Assembly: GCA_034440615.1 (NCBI GenBank)
Contig: JAOTOM010004364.1
Location: 62,001-126,000 of the forward strand
Origin: Ashinkailepas kermadecensis
Taxonomy: Eukaryota > Arthropoda > Thecostraca > Neolepadidae
Reading direction: 5' to 3'
Length of the DNA stretch: 64,000 nucleotides
The notes under the pieces are model-generated. The model was not told where the DNA came from, ran no database searches, and worked only from the letters and a program-made list of their open reading frames with translations. A program made the translations under genes and the position numbers. Positions 23,021 to 35,394 of this stretch are shown piece by piece (position 1 is the stretch's first letter; the number at the start of each line of letters is the position of its first letter).

Positions 23021-24000
23021 TGACCTGTAGGTAATGGGTGACCTTGAACTTTGTGTGGTTTATTAAAGGAAACTATAAGACGTACATCAATATGTTTTAA
23101 ATGTGTTTAGCAAACATTTTTATATCACACTTTTTATTTCATTGTTTCATCCCCGTAGTTTTCCAATGGAAGAAAACTTACTAGGAATCATCCGTTCCGG
23201 AAATCGCAAAATCATAGAAAGCCATGGAGAACGAACGCATATATGGGATGTTTAAAAGCAAAACGCATTTCTTTTATTTCTATGCGGCAGCCAAATCATG
23301 CTCGTGTGTATTTCGACCATCAAAGTTATCAATTTCAATTGGCTAGGGGTCACAGAAGGTCATGAGGTCGCGAGGTTATGGATTCACGAAGTCAAACGTG
23401 AGAAATGTCGAAAATTTATCACAGATGATTTAATCATTTTTTTATTCTCAAAGATGCATAGCATGTCACACTTCCTCTTCATTGTCGATTAGATATCTAT
23501 TGCCAATGATACCCTTGTTGTATGATCTCAAAATACTGCCGGGGGCTATAACTCCGAAACCGTTAGTCGGATCCGGCTAAGCTTGTCCACGCGTGTTCAG
23601 AGCATACGACTACCCTGTACACCAATTTTGGCCCAAATACAAATTTAGTTGGTGTAAAATTTGAAAATATTTGGTCGATCTGTCGTGGAACATACCACCT
23701 GGTGGTGACCTATCTGCAAATTTGAAAGGTGAAGCATTTCTGTTCTGGCTCTCCTGATTCTTGGACAGTTTGTCATGGGAAAACCCGACATAATTGGAGC
23801 CTACGCTAGTGCGTGTAGCTAGGGAGGGGCATTATTTTGCGGAAATGCATGTAGCATTGAGAGGAGAGGTTGACAACAAAACGGGGCCAATCAATCTAAT
23901 CATGCTGTGCACTTTCGGCTCGATACGACCAGTCATATCCCCATCGACTCCCTCCCCCTATGAAGTTTCGGTGACCGAAGCCAGGACGGTTTCCCGGTCA
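23021..24000. other. Unassigned stretch
   Basis: No gene, transposon or repeat recognised. Confidence 0.4.
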
Positions 24001-24672
24001 CTCTTCACTCTTCACTCTTCACTCGCACACACCGACACGGCCGGTCACTCTTCACTCGCACACACCGACACGGCCGGTCACTCTTCACTCGCACACACCG
24101 ACACGGCCGGTCACTCTACACTCGCACACACCGACACGGCCAGTCACTCTACACTCGCACACACCGACACGGCCGGTCACTCTACACTCGCACACACCGA
24201 CACGGCCGGTCACTCTACACTCGCACACACCGACACGGCCGGTCACTCTTCACTCGCACACACCGACACGGCCGGTCACTCTACACTCGCACACACCGAC
24301 ACGGCCGGTCACTCTTCACTCGCACACACCGACACGGCCGGTCACTCTTCACTCGCACACACCGACACGGCCGGTCACTCTTCACTCGCACACACCGACA
24401 CGGCCGGTCACTCTACACTCGCATACACCGACACGGCCGGTCACTCTTCACTCGCACACACCGACACGGCCGGTCACTCTTCACTCGCACACACCGACAC
24501 GGCCGGTCACTCTTCACTCGCACACACCGACACGGCCGGTCACTCTTCACTCGCACACACCGACACGGCCGGTCACTCTTCACTCGCACACACCGACACG
24601 GCCGGTCACTCTTCACTCGCACACACCGACACGGCCGGTCACTCTTCACTCGCACACACCGACACGGCCGAC
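24001..24672. repeat. 33-bp minisatellite, about 20 copies
   Basis: Unit built on CACTCGCACACACCGACACG followed by GCCGGTCACTCTT. Copies are nearly identical; the main variation is CTTCACTC versus CTACACTC. A 9-bp repeat (CACTCTTCA, three copies) at 24000-24024 marks the left edge. The 297-codon frame across it is a repeat artefact. Confidence 0.97.
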
Positions 24673-25544
24673 AATTCCGGGCGGTAAGCCGGTGCCGCCC
24701 GGTCGCGCCAGCCCGTGTCGACGGCCGGCCAATCCGAGCTTAAACAACTAAACTTCACAGGAATTGGGGATCGAAGGGGATAGCACTTGCCCAACTCAGC
24801 TCAATTTTCACGGCATGCTTAGATTGAATGACCCCATCTTTTGGTCTTTCCTCACGATACGTTCGGCGTTAATGCCACTCCATAGTGTAACCAAATACGA
24901 TAGGCTGCTCTATCCGAAACATTGGCGGACATTAAAAACGGTAAATAGTAATGTTCCAGTCAGGTGCAGTGACAGTCGGATTGCACTGAACGACGGTGGG
25001 AACTCGCTTCCCAAACAATTGATTAAACCTGTCATTAATGCACGTGTCATGTCGACCATTAAATATTGCATTTTGGCTTAAGGCACAACGATCAATATAC
25101 AGATGCACGTAATCAAAAAGATAAGAAATTTCGTATACGATACGATACGACGAAATCCTTGTGGCGATCGGCCGGCGGCCGGTTTGTCGACTTTGCACCC
25201 AAACAGTTTCTCTAATTACCAACGTATTTCAAAACTTGTTCAATGCGATGTTCTTATTAATTTGCAACAATGTAACAGGGTTGCATTACCGCAACCCAGT
25301 CCAATTTATGAGATACCTTCGAAAAACAGGAGGCCTGGGCGGATCCCCCCCCCCCCCCTCCGGTGTGAGAGCTAATAGATGCAAAGTCGTAATGAATGCA
25401 GAGCAGCCCCCCCCCAGAGCTAACGCACACTCAGGATTTTTATAAGGACGTCGCCGCGAGGACAAAGGCAGATCCAGGGAACGTGGAGGGGATCTATCCC
25501 TTGGACGACAGAGGTCCTCCGATGGGTTTCTGAGGAGGCATTCG
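24673..25544. other. Unassigned; element debris near 25330-25490
   Basis: GGGCGGATCCCCCCCCCCCC at about 25337 and AAAGGCAGATCCAGGGAACG at about 25466 resemble opposite-type ends of G-tract elements, but no complete copy can be drawn. Confidence 0.4.
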
Positions 25545-25830
25545 AAACAAAACTTCGGATCACGCTAATCGTCTTCTGAGAGTTTTAGCGCTGCGACAAT
25601 CTAAATGTATACTATGAGGCCTCCCAGACAGTATTTGACCACAATGGACGTCTCCTGGGAATCTTAGAAGACGGTGACAATTTCAACGTACACTATGAGA
25701 TCTCCCAGACAGTATTAGAGCACATGGGCGTCTCCTGATAATTTTAGAGGGACTGCGATAATTTTAAGGTATAGTATTAGGCCTCCAAGACAGTATTTGA
25801 CCACACCGGGTGTCTCCTTGAAGAAAAAAA
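25545..25830. repeat. About 80-bp degenerate repeat, 3-4 copies
   Basis: Diverged copies with landmarks CTCCCAGACAGTATT at 25622 and 25702 and CTCCAAGACAGTATT at 25783, plus GGGCGTCTCCTG and GACAATTT between them. Confidence 0.8.
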
Positions 25831-27054
25831 ACAATTTCACCAGGGTTCAAAGTGCGGGGCTGCGAAAACTGCTTCTGCCCTGCCCTGCCCGGAGGTAAAG
25901 TATTCCGAATACCTGGATGGCCAGAAATCCGTCAAACTACTTTCCATTTGTACACCGAGAGACTCTCATCGAGGGGGCACTCGTCCAGGGGCACCATGAC
26001 GTTCCCTGAAACAGTGGACTGATCTGGCAAAACTCGATGGTCCACTTGGACTCTAGCAAAGGCTCAGAATATACCTTTCTCTCAGAATATACCTTTCGCA
26101 GGCAAACTCGTTGGCGGGGTGCCGTCGGCTGGATAATTCCAGTGAGAGCATACCGTCCCAATCGGGCCCCGGCTTCGGATCAGAAGTGGGTGCACACCCC
26201 AAATACCCTTTCTGGGTCCCCTTCCAGATCGCCGATACTGCTTGAGAAATAGTTTATCACATATTTTGGTGGAGACGACGTGTGTGTATATCCAAGACAT
26301 GATTTCTCCCTGGGTATTGGATATTTGATATGGGAGGACAAGAGGTTTTTCAGCTGACCTTGTCCATGCAATGATATAGGCATAGCATATGATCTTCATA
26401 GTTGGGAGCGTATCTCCATCCTTCATTGGCGAGGCCCACACACCCACCCATGTTCCTCGCTAATACAGTCCAATGTGCAGTAACATAGATAGTCTGTGTC
26501 TGGGTCAAATGAACATTTATTGCTATCCATTAGCTTCTTGATCAGGCTTCACTGATGCAAAAGGGCAAGATAAATGCCAAAGAAGCATCCTTGATTCATA
26601 AATGGACACAGGCCCCTGCGGCATTTGTATGGCCATGTGAGTGAATTATTAACGTTGGTGGCATTCTGAGTGTATTGGCATTTTATCGATCACAGGTACG
26701 ATACAATTTAATGGGAAGTGACTCCTGGTCGTGAAATGTGGAGCGTGCAGTGCCTCTTTTGCTAGCGAATATGAATAATTATCAAACGTCACGTGTCCTC
26801 GCGAGATGGCCACACGGAGCCAGCAGCGCCTCCGGCATCTGCCGCCGTGGCTCGTTGAAAACCGCCACAGAAAATGGTGACCCGCTTGCTTGAAGCCTTC
26901 TGTGGTGCTGTAGTACTGGCCTTCTGTGGTCAATGCACAGTTCGCCGCCAGAAGACGACCACATTCAACTGCATGCGTCTCATGTTTTTCGTGCCCAGAT
27001 GAGAGACATGGGTGCAGGTGGGAAGTGCACTACAGCCCGCCGGGCAGATACACC
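25831..27054. other. Unassigned stretch
   Basis: 26070-26095 holds a tandem duplication of TCAGAATATACCTTTC. GCACTCGTCCAGGGGCACC near 25977 may be another element fragment. No gene recognised. Confidence 0.4.
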
Positions 27055-27056
27055 TA

Positions 27057-27155
27057 GCGTCTCGGTGTGGTCGGCTACTGGCGTCTCAGTGTGGTCGGCT
27101 ATGAGAATATCAGTGTGGTCAGCTACTAGCGTCTCAGTGTGGTATCTCAGTATCG
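27057..27155. repeat. 24-bp repeat, about 4 copies
   Basis: Units of GTCTCAGTGTGGTCGGCTAC followed by four bases, with ATATCAG and CAGCTACTAG variants. Confidence 0.88.
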
Positions 27156-27787
27156 AGTCTGCATGAAGCATATAATCTGCCGTGTCACGGGCCCCAGTGT
27201 CCCAATGCTGGATTCTTGCCATTGCACTTGGTTACGAAGTGTTGCAAATTGAACTGAATGTACGTACCGAGAAACACTTCAGATCTTGAAGATGTCGATC
27301 TGGTTTCTATTGCAGCAGGCTATTCTATTCGGCTGCACGCACTGCCTCGGGCCCTGTTACTGTGTGGCTTCCCTTGGCTACCTGCCTATAGGTCAGTATA
27401 GCCAACGGAATGGTGCATTGGGACACAGTCACTGAAGTCATTTGCCAGTGTGTTATGACTAGATCAGCTTTGTTCGTGTTTTTCGTGTTTGTGTTTGCTC
27501 ATTTTTTAGTCTCTTTTGGATGAGTCAAACCTGTTGAGTTTAAGGTCTGAAGTGGTGAGTATGCTCGGCCCGGATCGTGATTGCCCAAGAAGATGTATTT
27601 TCGATTTGTCATTATAGTACCATAGCAGTGCCATATATAGCAATTAAACTTGCTCTGGATGTATGTTTTTTCCATTGTAGGCGTTTCAGAACGAACAGAG
27701 CTGGGTCAAAGAACGAGATGATATATGTTGGACAGTTTGTTGGACGTTGAAATCTCGTTGTGCGGCAGCAGTACCTGACACCGACGT
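27156..27787. other. Unassigned stretch
   Basis: No gene or repeat recognised. Confidence 0.4.
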
Positions 27788-28138
27788 TCAAGTCTCGCTG
27801 TGTGGCCACATTACCTGACACAGACGTGAACAGGTCCACAGCACCTGACACGGACGTGAACAGGTCCACAGCACCTGACACAGACGTGAACAGGTGTACA
27901 GCACCTGACCCCGACGTGAACAGGTCCACAGCACCTGACACGGACGTGAACAGGTCCACAGCACCTGACACAGACGTGAACAGGTGTACAGCACCTGACA
28001 CCGACGTGAACAGGTCCACAGCACCTGACACAGACGTGAACAGGTCCACAGTACATGACAGACGTGAACAGGTGTACAGCACCTGACACCGACGTGAACA
28101 GGCTTACAGTACCTGACACCGACGTGAACAGGTCCACA
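27788..28138. repeat. 30-bp minisatellite, about 12 copies
   Basis: Unit around CACCTGACACGGACGTGAAC followed by AGGTCCACAG. Variants GTGTACAG and GCTTACAG recur. One copy (about 28055) carries a short deletion. Confidence 0.95.
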
Positions 28139-28493
28139 AGTCTGGTAAAACACGTATTTCTAAATTCAAACCAGTGGCGAATACTGGAGGAAATATTAAA
28201 TAATTATGTGTGGATGCCGGTCAGTTTTCGATGTATTTGCGTAGAGTAGTGCATGTATTGTATTACACACCCAGCTTCTTGTTGTCAAATAACAGTTACA
28301 CAGCGCTCAGCCGAAAATTCAGGATTACTTATTTTGTATATATTACCACCAAAACAAGGCTTGTTGCAGTCCCCCTGCAACACCACATAATTAGCTTTAT
28401 CTGCCCGTAACTTCAACGGGTCGTAAATATAAACAGAAATTAAGTTTATCAAATGCACCTTTACTTACATATCGTGGAAGCAAGTGTATCGAG
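28139..28493. other. Unassigned stretch
   Basis: Nothing recognised. Confidence 0.4.
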
Positions 28494-28725
28494 GCGTCAG
28501 CTTTATCTACATACAATTGGAATAAGATGCATTACCTACATGTCAGAGGATTCAGATGCATCTATGCGTCAGCTTTACCTACATATCATTAGAATCAGAT
28601 GCATTGTCTGCATGTCAAAGGAATGAGATGCATCCAGGCGTCAGCTTTACCTACACACCATTGGAATCAGGTGCATTATCTGCATGTCAGAAGAATCAAG
28701 TGTTTCGAGCGTCAGCTTTGATGAC
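28494..28725. repeat. 72-bp repeat, about 3 copies
   Basis: Period of about 72, marked by GCGTCAGCTTTA/G at about 28494, 28566, 28638 and 28709, with CAT-GGAATCAG-TGCATT and CATGTCA-A-GAAT inside each unit. Confidence 0.88.
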
Positions 28726-29299
28726 AGCGACACAAATGTCAAGAACACCCACAAAACTCGTCCCTTAAACCGCCATTGCCGGTAAGGTGTCTGTCGCTTT
28801 CAATGAATTATGTCATATTCCTATTCAGAGTAGATTCACTGTAAATACGTCGTTACTTCGATTTCTGTAGATTTCAAGTACCCGAAGTTTGACTATCTGG
28901 GCACTCCTCGGACACTTTCTGAAGAATGCAATATTGCCAGGCATGAGCTATAAACAAATGAAGTCAACAAGTCGTACGAGGTCTAACCAAAAACAATCGT
29001 GCAAAAAGGAATGTTGTGACCTGAACAACTTGCGGGATGGTCTCCATCTTTTGGAAATTTTGGTGGTATGTCCCCAATAGCCAACCCTTCCACCTCAATA
29101 CAATATACTCGGCAAATGTGCTACGCTCTTCTCTCGACTTAAAAGACAAAGCTACATGACTGCAATAGCATTGTCCTCTTAGCATTTAATTTCAGCAATG
29201 ACAAGTCGCTGTGGTGAAAATAATGCTACGATTTCCAGTACCAAAAATACCGCTTCGAAAGGAATATTTTTGGGTGTTATTTTGCTGCGCATGGGTAGG
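28726..29299. other. Unassigned stretch
   Basis: No gene recognised. Confidence 0.4.
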
Positions 29300-29730
29300 C
29301 CTAACATCGACACGCCGGGTGGCCCAACATCGACGCGCCGGGTAGGCTCAACATCGACACGCCGGGTGGAACCTCGCACGCCGGGTAGGTCGAATATCGA
29401 AGCCGTAGGCTCAACATCGACACGCCGGGTAGGCACAACATCGACACTCCGGGTAGGTCCAACATCGACACGCCGGTAGGCACAACATCGACACACCGGG
29501 TAGGTCCAACATCGACACGCCGGTAGGCACAACATCGACACGCCGGGTAGGCACAACATAGACACGCCGGGTAGGCACAACATAGACACGCCGGGTAGGC
29601 ACAACATAGACACTCCGGGTAGGCACAACATAGACACTCCGGGTAGGCACAACATAGACACTCCGGGTAGGAACAACATCGACACGCGATAGGCACAACA
29701 TCGACACGCCGGATAGACACGCCGGATAAG
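29300..29730. repeat. 24-bp minisatellite, about 18 copies
   Basis: Unit around ACATCGACACGCCGGGTAGG followed by CACA. The left half is irregular (GGCCC, GGCTCA, GGAACC linkers) and the right half homogeneous, with ACATAGACAC variants clustered at 29560-29665. Confidence 0.95.
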
Positions 29731-30453
29731 CACAATCTGGCCAGGATCCATTGCGTCCCTTACGTGCACTGTAAATTCAACATAAGCAGCTGTTCATATT
29801 CCGTAGTCATATTTTCAGACATCTCGGTAAGGCACCTCCTGCATTCCGCGTGCATGTTTGTTTACCATGTCCAGTATGATTACTTTCAAAGAAGCGGTTA
29901 GATGCTATTGACCTTCTTAATTGAGGATTATGGTGGCAAATGTAAAACAATTCAAACTGTTCCACTAAGTCCGATATAAGTAAAGAAAACTGTCACATTC
30001 CTTAGCAAGCTGGCGTTACGCTGCCTCTGTGACGTACATTGCTACAACGGATCATCAGGCAATTACGAAAGCTGTTTAGATATCCAACTTCGCATTATGA
30101 GAACAAATATAACTTAAACACCGCATCAAATAAATGAAGCACGCGATGTAGAAATGTATTTTTCAGACGACTTCGGACCAAAAGATGGCAATTAAAGCAG
30201 ACGAATACATACCTTAATTATCCAAACAGCACTTGATAGAGGTGAAGAAATCGACACAACCGAGGATGAAAAAGGTATTCAGCATAAACAAGCGTCGTTC
30301 TCAACCAAAATACAAGACCACAACAACGACCAGGCCATAAACACCGGCTTACTCGGGCCCAAATCTCGTCAGCACAAATCTGCCAGAGCTGACCGAAAGC
30401 CACCACAAACCGCCGCGTGATCCCCTTCATCTCCAGCATCCAGACGGTGCTGC
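29731..30453. other. Region 3' of VP-repeat gene 2
   Basis: AT-rich with no recognised coding sequence. The part next to 30454 is probably the 3' UTR of the minus-strand gene, but no polyadenylation signal was settled on. Confidence 0.35.
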
Positions 30454-30847
30454 TCAATGGCTTCCGTGGCCATAGCCGCCGTAGCCATGCCCCTCGTGGC
30501 CGTACTCGCCGTAGCCGTGCTCCTCATGGCCGTACTTGCCGTGGCCGTGCTCGTCGTGGTACACGATGACCGGCACCCGGATCGGCACCCGCTGCACGTG
30601 ATAGTGGTGCTTCACAATCGTCACGTGCCTCACCAACGGCTCACGCTTAATGACGGTGTATTCTTTGTAGACGGGCACGCGCTTGTAGACGGGCACGTGT
30701 TTGACGACTTCGTACGGCTGCGGCACGTGTTTCACCACCGTTCTGTAGACGGGCTTGTAGACGGGCACCGGTTGGATGACCTCGTACGGCACACGCTTTT
30801 CGACCACGTACGGCTCGTGCTTGATGATCGTGCGCGTCTGGTGGTAC
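30454..30847 (-). CDS. VP-repeat secreted protein 2, terminal exon
   Basis: The exon encodes about 130 residues ending at TGA (30454-30456). It reads YHQTRTIIKHEPYVVEKRVP, then VIQPVPVYKPVYRTVVKHVP, QPYEVVKHVPVYKRVPVYK, VQRVPIRVPVIVYHDE, and a Gly/His/Tyr/Glu tail of HGYGEYGHEGHG type. It shares with gene 1 the order of units, the motif KPVY-K/R-TVVKHVP and the motif HVQRVP-V/I-R-V/I-P. The tail differs: Gly/His-rich here, Asp/His-rich in gene 1. The acceptor is TTTCAG (complement of 30848-30853) with the same phase-2 entry and same following TAC codon as gene 1. Function as a cuticular or matrix protein is inferred from composition and secretion. Confidence 0.82.
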
Positions 30848-32678
30848 CTGAAACACGGTCCGAGAACGGTGAAGTCAAGGCCGACGGCTCCGAGTGCAGT
30901 CAGAAAAGTCAGAGACGGATCCGAAAGGTCAGAGAGGGATCTGAAAGTGTAGCAGAGAGACCAGGGAAGGGTTGCTCGACCCAAATGAAACTAAAACGCC
31001 GCCAATCAATGGTTTCTCCACACAGTTCCGTGCAGAAAGTCGATACAAATGTCCTAAAAGTTGTGATAGGCACCATAGCGAATTAGGCGGAACGTGGGGG
31101 CAAGACGGCTGGAGAAGGTGTCCGTCGCCCATAGGAAAGGTTGTGGGTTCGAGTCCCACCGGTCGCTGCTCTTCGCCCGCAACCAATCGGCGTCAGAGAT
31201 TGGCGGCGCTATGTGACCCAACAGTCGACGCGTCGCAGAAACCAATCACCAACTAGGTGGAACGTAATTCTCTCCTGGAGCGAGTCTGCGCCCTGGCGAC
31301 AGGCTGACTCCCAACTGTGGGCAGCATGTCAATAACACGCACACACACGCATAGCCTATTTCCCAATAGGAAGGACCGAACCGAACCAAGTTGGCAAAAA
31401 CGGACGGCTACCCCATAGTTTGCGATTGGTTTTTCACCTTCGGGTTTCCAAGCAGCTTGGCTTTACTTTCTACGGGTGCTTTTAACCAAGCTTTAACTAA
31501 AACACACATCGACACATCAGAGGTTATTTCCGGTCGCCCACGGCTTGCCCTGGACGTCGCCGGACATCTGCTTCGTGTTCAGGTCATGGGTAGCCAGTGC
31601 AGCCTGATCAGCCGATGCTGGCCACCCTCCAAATGTTCTTTCGCGTGCAATGTATGAATGCCTGTATGTCCTGTATTTCCTGTATTTACTGTATGACATG
31701 TGGGTACCCCATCCCCGTGCGCCACCTTTATTGTTTGCCGGCGTTTACCTACTCTCTCTGTTCTTGATTGCCTGATACCAGATGCCACATAAGCCGGTTT
31801 AGCGTAGCCCTTTCCTTAAGGTAATTAACATCTAGCGGATGGCACTCTGCTATTGCTAAAGGAAAAAAAACGCGCGACCGACCGGTGTTTGGACCGGCGG
31901 AGTATTTGAGCCGCATGGCAACTGCATCGCTTGCCATCACTGAGCTGGTCAGAGCAGTCGGAGCAGTCAGACTGACTCAGCCAGCCGTGGTCGTCAGAGC
32001 CGGAAACCTTGGACACCTCCCCAAAATAGAAGAGACCCAAAATGGTCAAAATGTAACACAGTCAAATTGTTCCCCATGAATCAATAGCGGGTGTAAAAGG
32101 CAAGCAGCAGAGTTGTGGACATCCACGGTGCAACTCGGATAGCTTCATAGCCTGGCTATGCAACTGTGGACGGCACCAAGTCAGCGCATCCGGGATTGTC
32201 AATCGCGTCATCACTGAAACGAGCCACGATGACGCGAACATCTTCTCAGGCCCGCCAATATACGAACGGCGTTCTGCTTTATTGCACACAGCGATGCACA
32301 TCCTGGTGGGTAATGACGATAGAAGCCTTCGGTCGAGATAACTGAACACACATGTTTTTATTCCGTGATTAATATAGCTAAATCATTTCTCGACTCCTCT
32401 TCGCATGTGGCTCTGGATTGCATGCCCACCACGGAGTTCGCAGTCTATCCCCTTCCCTCTGTCCTCTAAAATGGTAAGTTCGCTGATGGCATTTAGCAAA
32501 GTTTTTCCTCAATTCCAGAGTGATTGCACAGCGGCCATCAAATTGTATCAACGGCCCATTGCTTAACTGTGCAACGGTCCTGCAACGTGATCGGTCGTTG
32601 GCGGTCACCTCACGCGAAAACGCTGCTCTGCAACACTGACAGGCTGCACGTGGCTGCACGCAGCCATCCTTCACTTAC
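30848..32678 (-). other. Intron 2 of VP-repeat gene 2
   Basis: A 1,831-bp intron between donor GTAAGT (complement of 32673-32678) and acceptor TTTCAG. It contains a SINE-like copy at about 31085-31335. The rest (31340-32670) shows no recognisable feature. Confidence 0.72.
31085..31335 (+). repeat. tRNA-derived SINE-like element in the intron
   Basis: A box-B match, GGGTTCGAGTCCCACCGG, lies at about 31146-31163. A poor box-A-like stretch, GACGGCTGGAGAAGGTG, lies about 45 bases before it. This is followed by a non-tRNA body and a short CA-rich tail (CACGCACACACACGC, about 31336-31350). Orientation is antisense to the host gene. No terminal duplications were identified, so boundaries are approximate. 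Confidence 0.55.
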
Positions 32679-32749
32679 CCGCGTTCATCGCGACCTTCGT
32701 CACCTTCTCCGTCGGCAGCCACCATGACCACCAATGTCGTGAGAACGGC
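32679..32749 (-). CDS. VP-repeat secreted protein 2, exon 2 (signal peptide end)
   Basis: A 71-nt exon with a strong acceptor (CTCATCTCTTCCTTCAG, complement of 32750-32766) and a consensus donor GTAAGT. It translates to AVLTTLVVMVAADGEGDEG then RDER, ending in GG, phase 2. This fits the start of the exon at 30847 and reproduces the exon 2 layout of gene 1: hydrophobic signal-peptide end, short acidic/Gly stretch, phase 0 in and phase 2 out. Exon 1 was not found. If upstream in the usual place, intron 1 contains the 44-bp minisatellite at 32805-33632. Confidence 0.75.
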
Positions 32750-32804
32750 CTGAAGGAAGAGATGAGATCGTGTCAACAGCGTCACGCATGGATATTGCCG
32801 ACTC

Positions 32805-33632
32805 CAGCACGACATAGGGTGTGCCAGACAAAACAGTGCTGCCGACTCCAGCACGCCATAGGGTGTGCCAGACAAAACAGTGCTGCCGACTCCAGCACGC
32901 CATAGGGTGTGCCAGACAAAACAGTGCTGCCGACTCCAGCTCGCCATAGGGTGTGCCAGACAAAACAGTGCTGCCGACTCCAGCACGCCATAGGGTGTGC
33001 CAGACAAAACAGTGCTGCCGACTCCAGCACGCCATAGGGTGTGCCAGACAAAACAGTGCTGCCGACTCCAGCACGCCATAGGGTGTGCCAGACAAAACAG
33101 TGCTGCCGACTCCAGCACGCCATAGGGTGTGCCAGACAAAACAGTGCTGCCGTCTCCAGCTCGCCATAGGGTGTGCCAGACAAAACAGTGTTGCCGTCTC
33201 CAGCACGCCATAGGGTGTGCCAGACAAAACAGTGCTGCCGACTCCAGCACGCCATAGGGTGTGCCAGACAAAACAGTGCTGCCGACTCCAGCACGCCATA
33301 GGGTGTGCCAGACAAAACAGTGTTGCCGACTCCAGCACGCCATAGGGTGTGCCAGACAAAACAGTGTTGCCGTCTCCAGCACGCCATAGGGTGTGCCAGA
33401 CAAAACAGTGCTGCCGACTCCAGCACGCCATAGGGTGTGCCAGACAAAACAGTGCTGCCGACTCCAGCACGCCATAGGGTGTGCCAGACAAAACAGTGTT
33501 GCCGTCTCCAGCACGCCATAGGGTGTGCCAGACAAAACAGTGCTGCCGACTCCAGCACGCCATAGGGTGTGCCAGACAAAACAGTGCTGCCGACTCCAGC
33601 ACGCCATAGGGTGTGCCAGACAAAACAGTGTT
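32805..33632. repeat. 44-bp minisatellite, about 19 copies
   Basis: Unit around ACTCCAGCACGCCATAGGGT then GTGCCAGACAAAACAGTGCTGCCG. Copies are very similar (GCTGCCGACT versus GTTGCCGTCT types). All three minus-strand frames are open for hundreds of codons because the unit lacks stops in that direction; these are not genes. It likely lies in intron 1 of VP-repeat gene 2. Confidence 0.97.
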
Positions 33633-34560
33633 ATTGCGACCGAACGGGAGCAAAAACTGTGTCTTTGTGTGGATATAGACACAGCTTCCTATTCAGTAAC
33701 CATACAGCTTGTAATTTTACATCAGCATGGTGAGATACGCCAACTGGCTTCAAGACAAATATTAGAGGTAAGAACCAGCTTAGGTTATGATTTCTAGTAG
33801 CTCTACGGGGCTATAGATAGCGTTACATCCATAGGGATTTGTCTCACGGTTGGCGCGACATCCGCTTCGCTTCGCTGCATGAAAGGAGCCTAACATATTA
33901 AGCCGACATTCTGCATATTAAGCTGACGTGTTTTGCTCGCGTCAGGGTAATCAAGAGATTATCCTGACATTAACATCGTTAATGAGCGTACAATTGTCGC
34001 AGGAATTTTAGAAATAGATAAAATATTGTTTGCAAATTCGGTACGATACACTTGGTTTTGGGGTGTGTGCTCTACGTTCGACAGAGGAACTTGGCTGTGG
34101 AAGTCGCGCTTCCAATTTCGGCATATGTGCATAAAATCAATCCAATTCGGTCGAAACTGGCTTTAATCTTCCCAACTGGTCCTCATCTGTCTATAACACT
34201 ATATGTATATCAAACTTAAATGCTGGGTGTCCAATTATCGATTTAGTATCGGTGCCGTGGTTTTCACGGCCACATTTTGTCTCACAATCTTCCCGCTGAG
34301 TGTATGCCGCATACAGCCGCTCAGCGCGGCACCCTCCATTGGACTGACGTTAGCTATGCAGTCGGTTGGTTAGTGTGGGGTGGGCTAAGTGGTGAGTGAT
34401 TTTGCTAATACTTGTGCCAGCTTGTTTGGAGCACTACCGACACCGGATGTTATCGGGCGCATTGGATTCCCAAACTCGTAAAGCTTCGTCAGCCTTTTCA
34501 TCCGCGGTGCTGTGGTGAATTTCTCACTAAATGTAGCACGCATGCATATGTCTCGCTTTC
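33633..34560. other. Unassigned; probable upstream region of VP-repeat gene 2
   Basis: No convincing exon 1 or promoter seen. Confidence 0.4.
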
Positions 34561-34611
34561 ATTTCACCCGTTGATTAAACGTTGATTTTGTTGATTAAAC
34601 GTTGATTAAAC

Positions 34612-34815
34612 GTGGTAGCTCAGTTGGTTAGAGCGCTGGCCTGCTCTGGTCTCCCCTGTCCTGGCAACACAGGGTTCGAGTCGCTTCGCGCGCTCGCATT
34701 TAGCCCCCGGCTGGGAGGGTCAGTTGGCAGCTGGCCCGATAAGGCCGGAAACGAGCTACCGGGCGGCCGTGCCGATGCATTGACGGCACGTTAAACTTTC
34801 GGTCAAAGTTCTGCC
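34612..34815 (+). repeat. tRNA-derived SINE
   Basis: GTGGTAGCTCAGTTGGTTAG (34613-34632) matches a tRNA 5' region with box A, and GGGTTCGAGTCG (about 34672-34683) matches box B. The folded tRNA would be imperfect, with an overlong anticodon region. A tRNA-unrelated body follows (CCGGCTGGGAGGGTCAGTTG to CGGCACGTTAAACTTTCGG). This is the plan of a tRNA-derived SINE such as tick Ruka; identity with Ruka is not claimed. Just upstream, GTTGATTAAAC is repeated (34571-34611). It is not an intact tRNA gene. Confidence 0.72.
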
Positions 34816-35067
34816 GTTGAACTGGAATTCATGGATCGGGTGGTGGGGCCAAGGTTCACGCAACAAGCTCTGCTTAGCAATTGGACTCTGGTTCATAAAG
34901 CCACCCCAACAAGAACTCGAATTAAATTTATTAAATATAAAAAAAAAAAGTTCAAAACGTTTGATTATGATCTGTGCAAAAGTATCCACCATAAGTCTTT
35001 GCATTGCTTATGTGCCGCAACTAGGCGTGGAATCCGGAAGTGGGGTTGGAGGAGTGAAAGGGGGGAT

Positions 35068-35322
<255 letters not shown>

Positions 35323-35394
35323 TAGTGGAAGCTCAAGTTTTTCTTAAGAGATCGTGCCAAGATTACCGATATAAACCTGTCTTTCACTTTATTG

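Noticed and set aside
24001..24672. Possible CRISPR array
   Set aside because: Units are directly adjacent without unique spacers, and the genome is eukaryotic.
23794..24687. 297-codon frame with a repeated TDTAGHSSLAH unit
   Set aside because: A 33-bp repeat (11 codons) that looks like a repeat protein, but the opposite strand is open too, copies vary at non-synonymous positions and no exon context exists.
32675..33682. 335-codon minus-strand open frame
   Set aside because: The bulk is the 44-bp minisatellite. Only its last part (32679-32749) is real, and that is a spliced exon of the VP-repeat gene.
33715..33735. Exon 1 of VP-repeat gene 2
   Set aside because: A CACCATG on the minus strand has good start context, but the nearest donor does not give the phase 0 end required.
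34612..34690. Functional tRNA gene
   Set aside because: Box A and B match, but the anticodon region is too long and the 3' acceptor does not pair; a SINE body follows.
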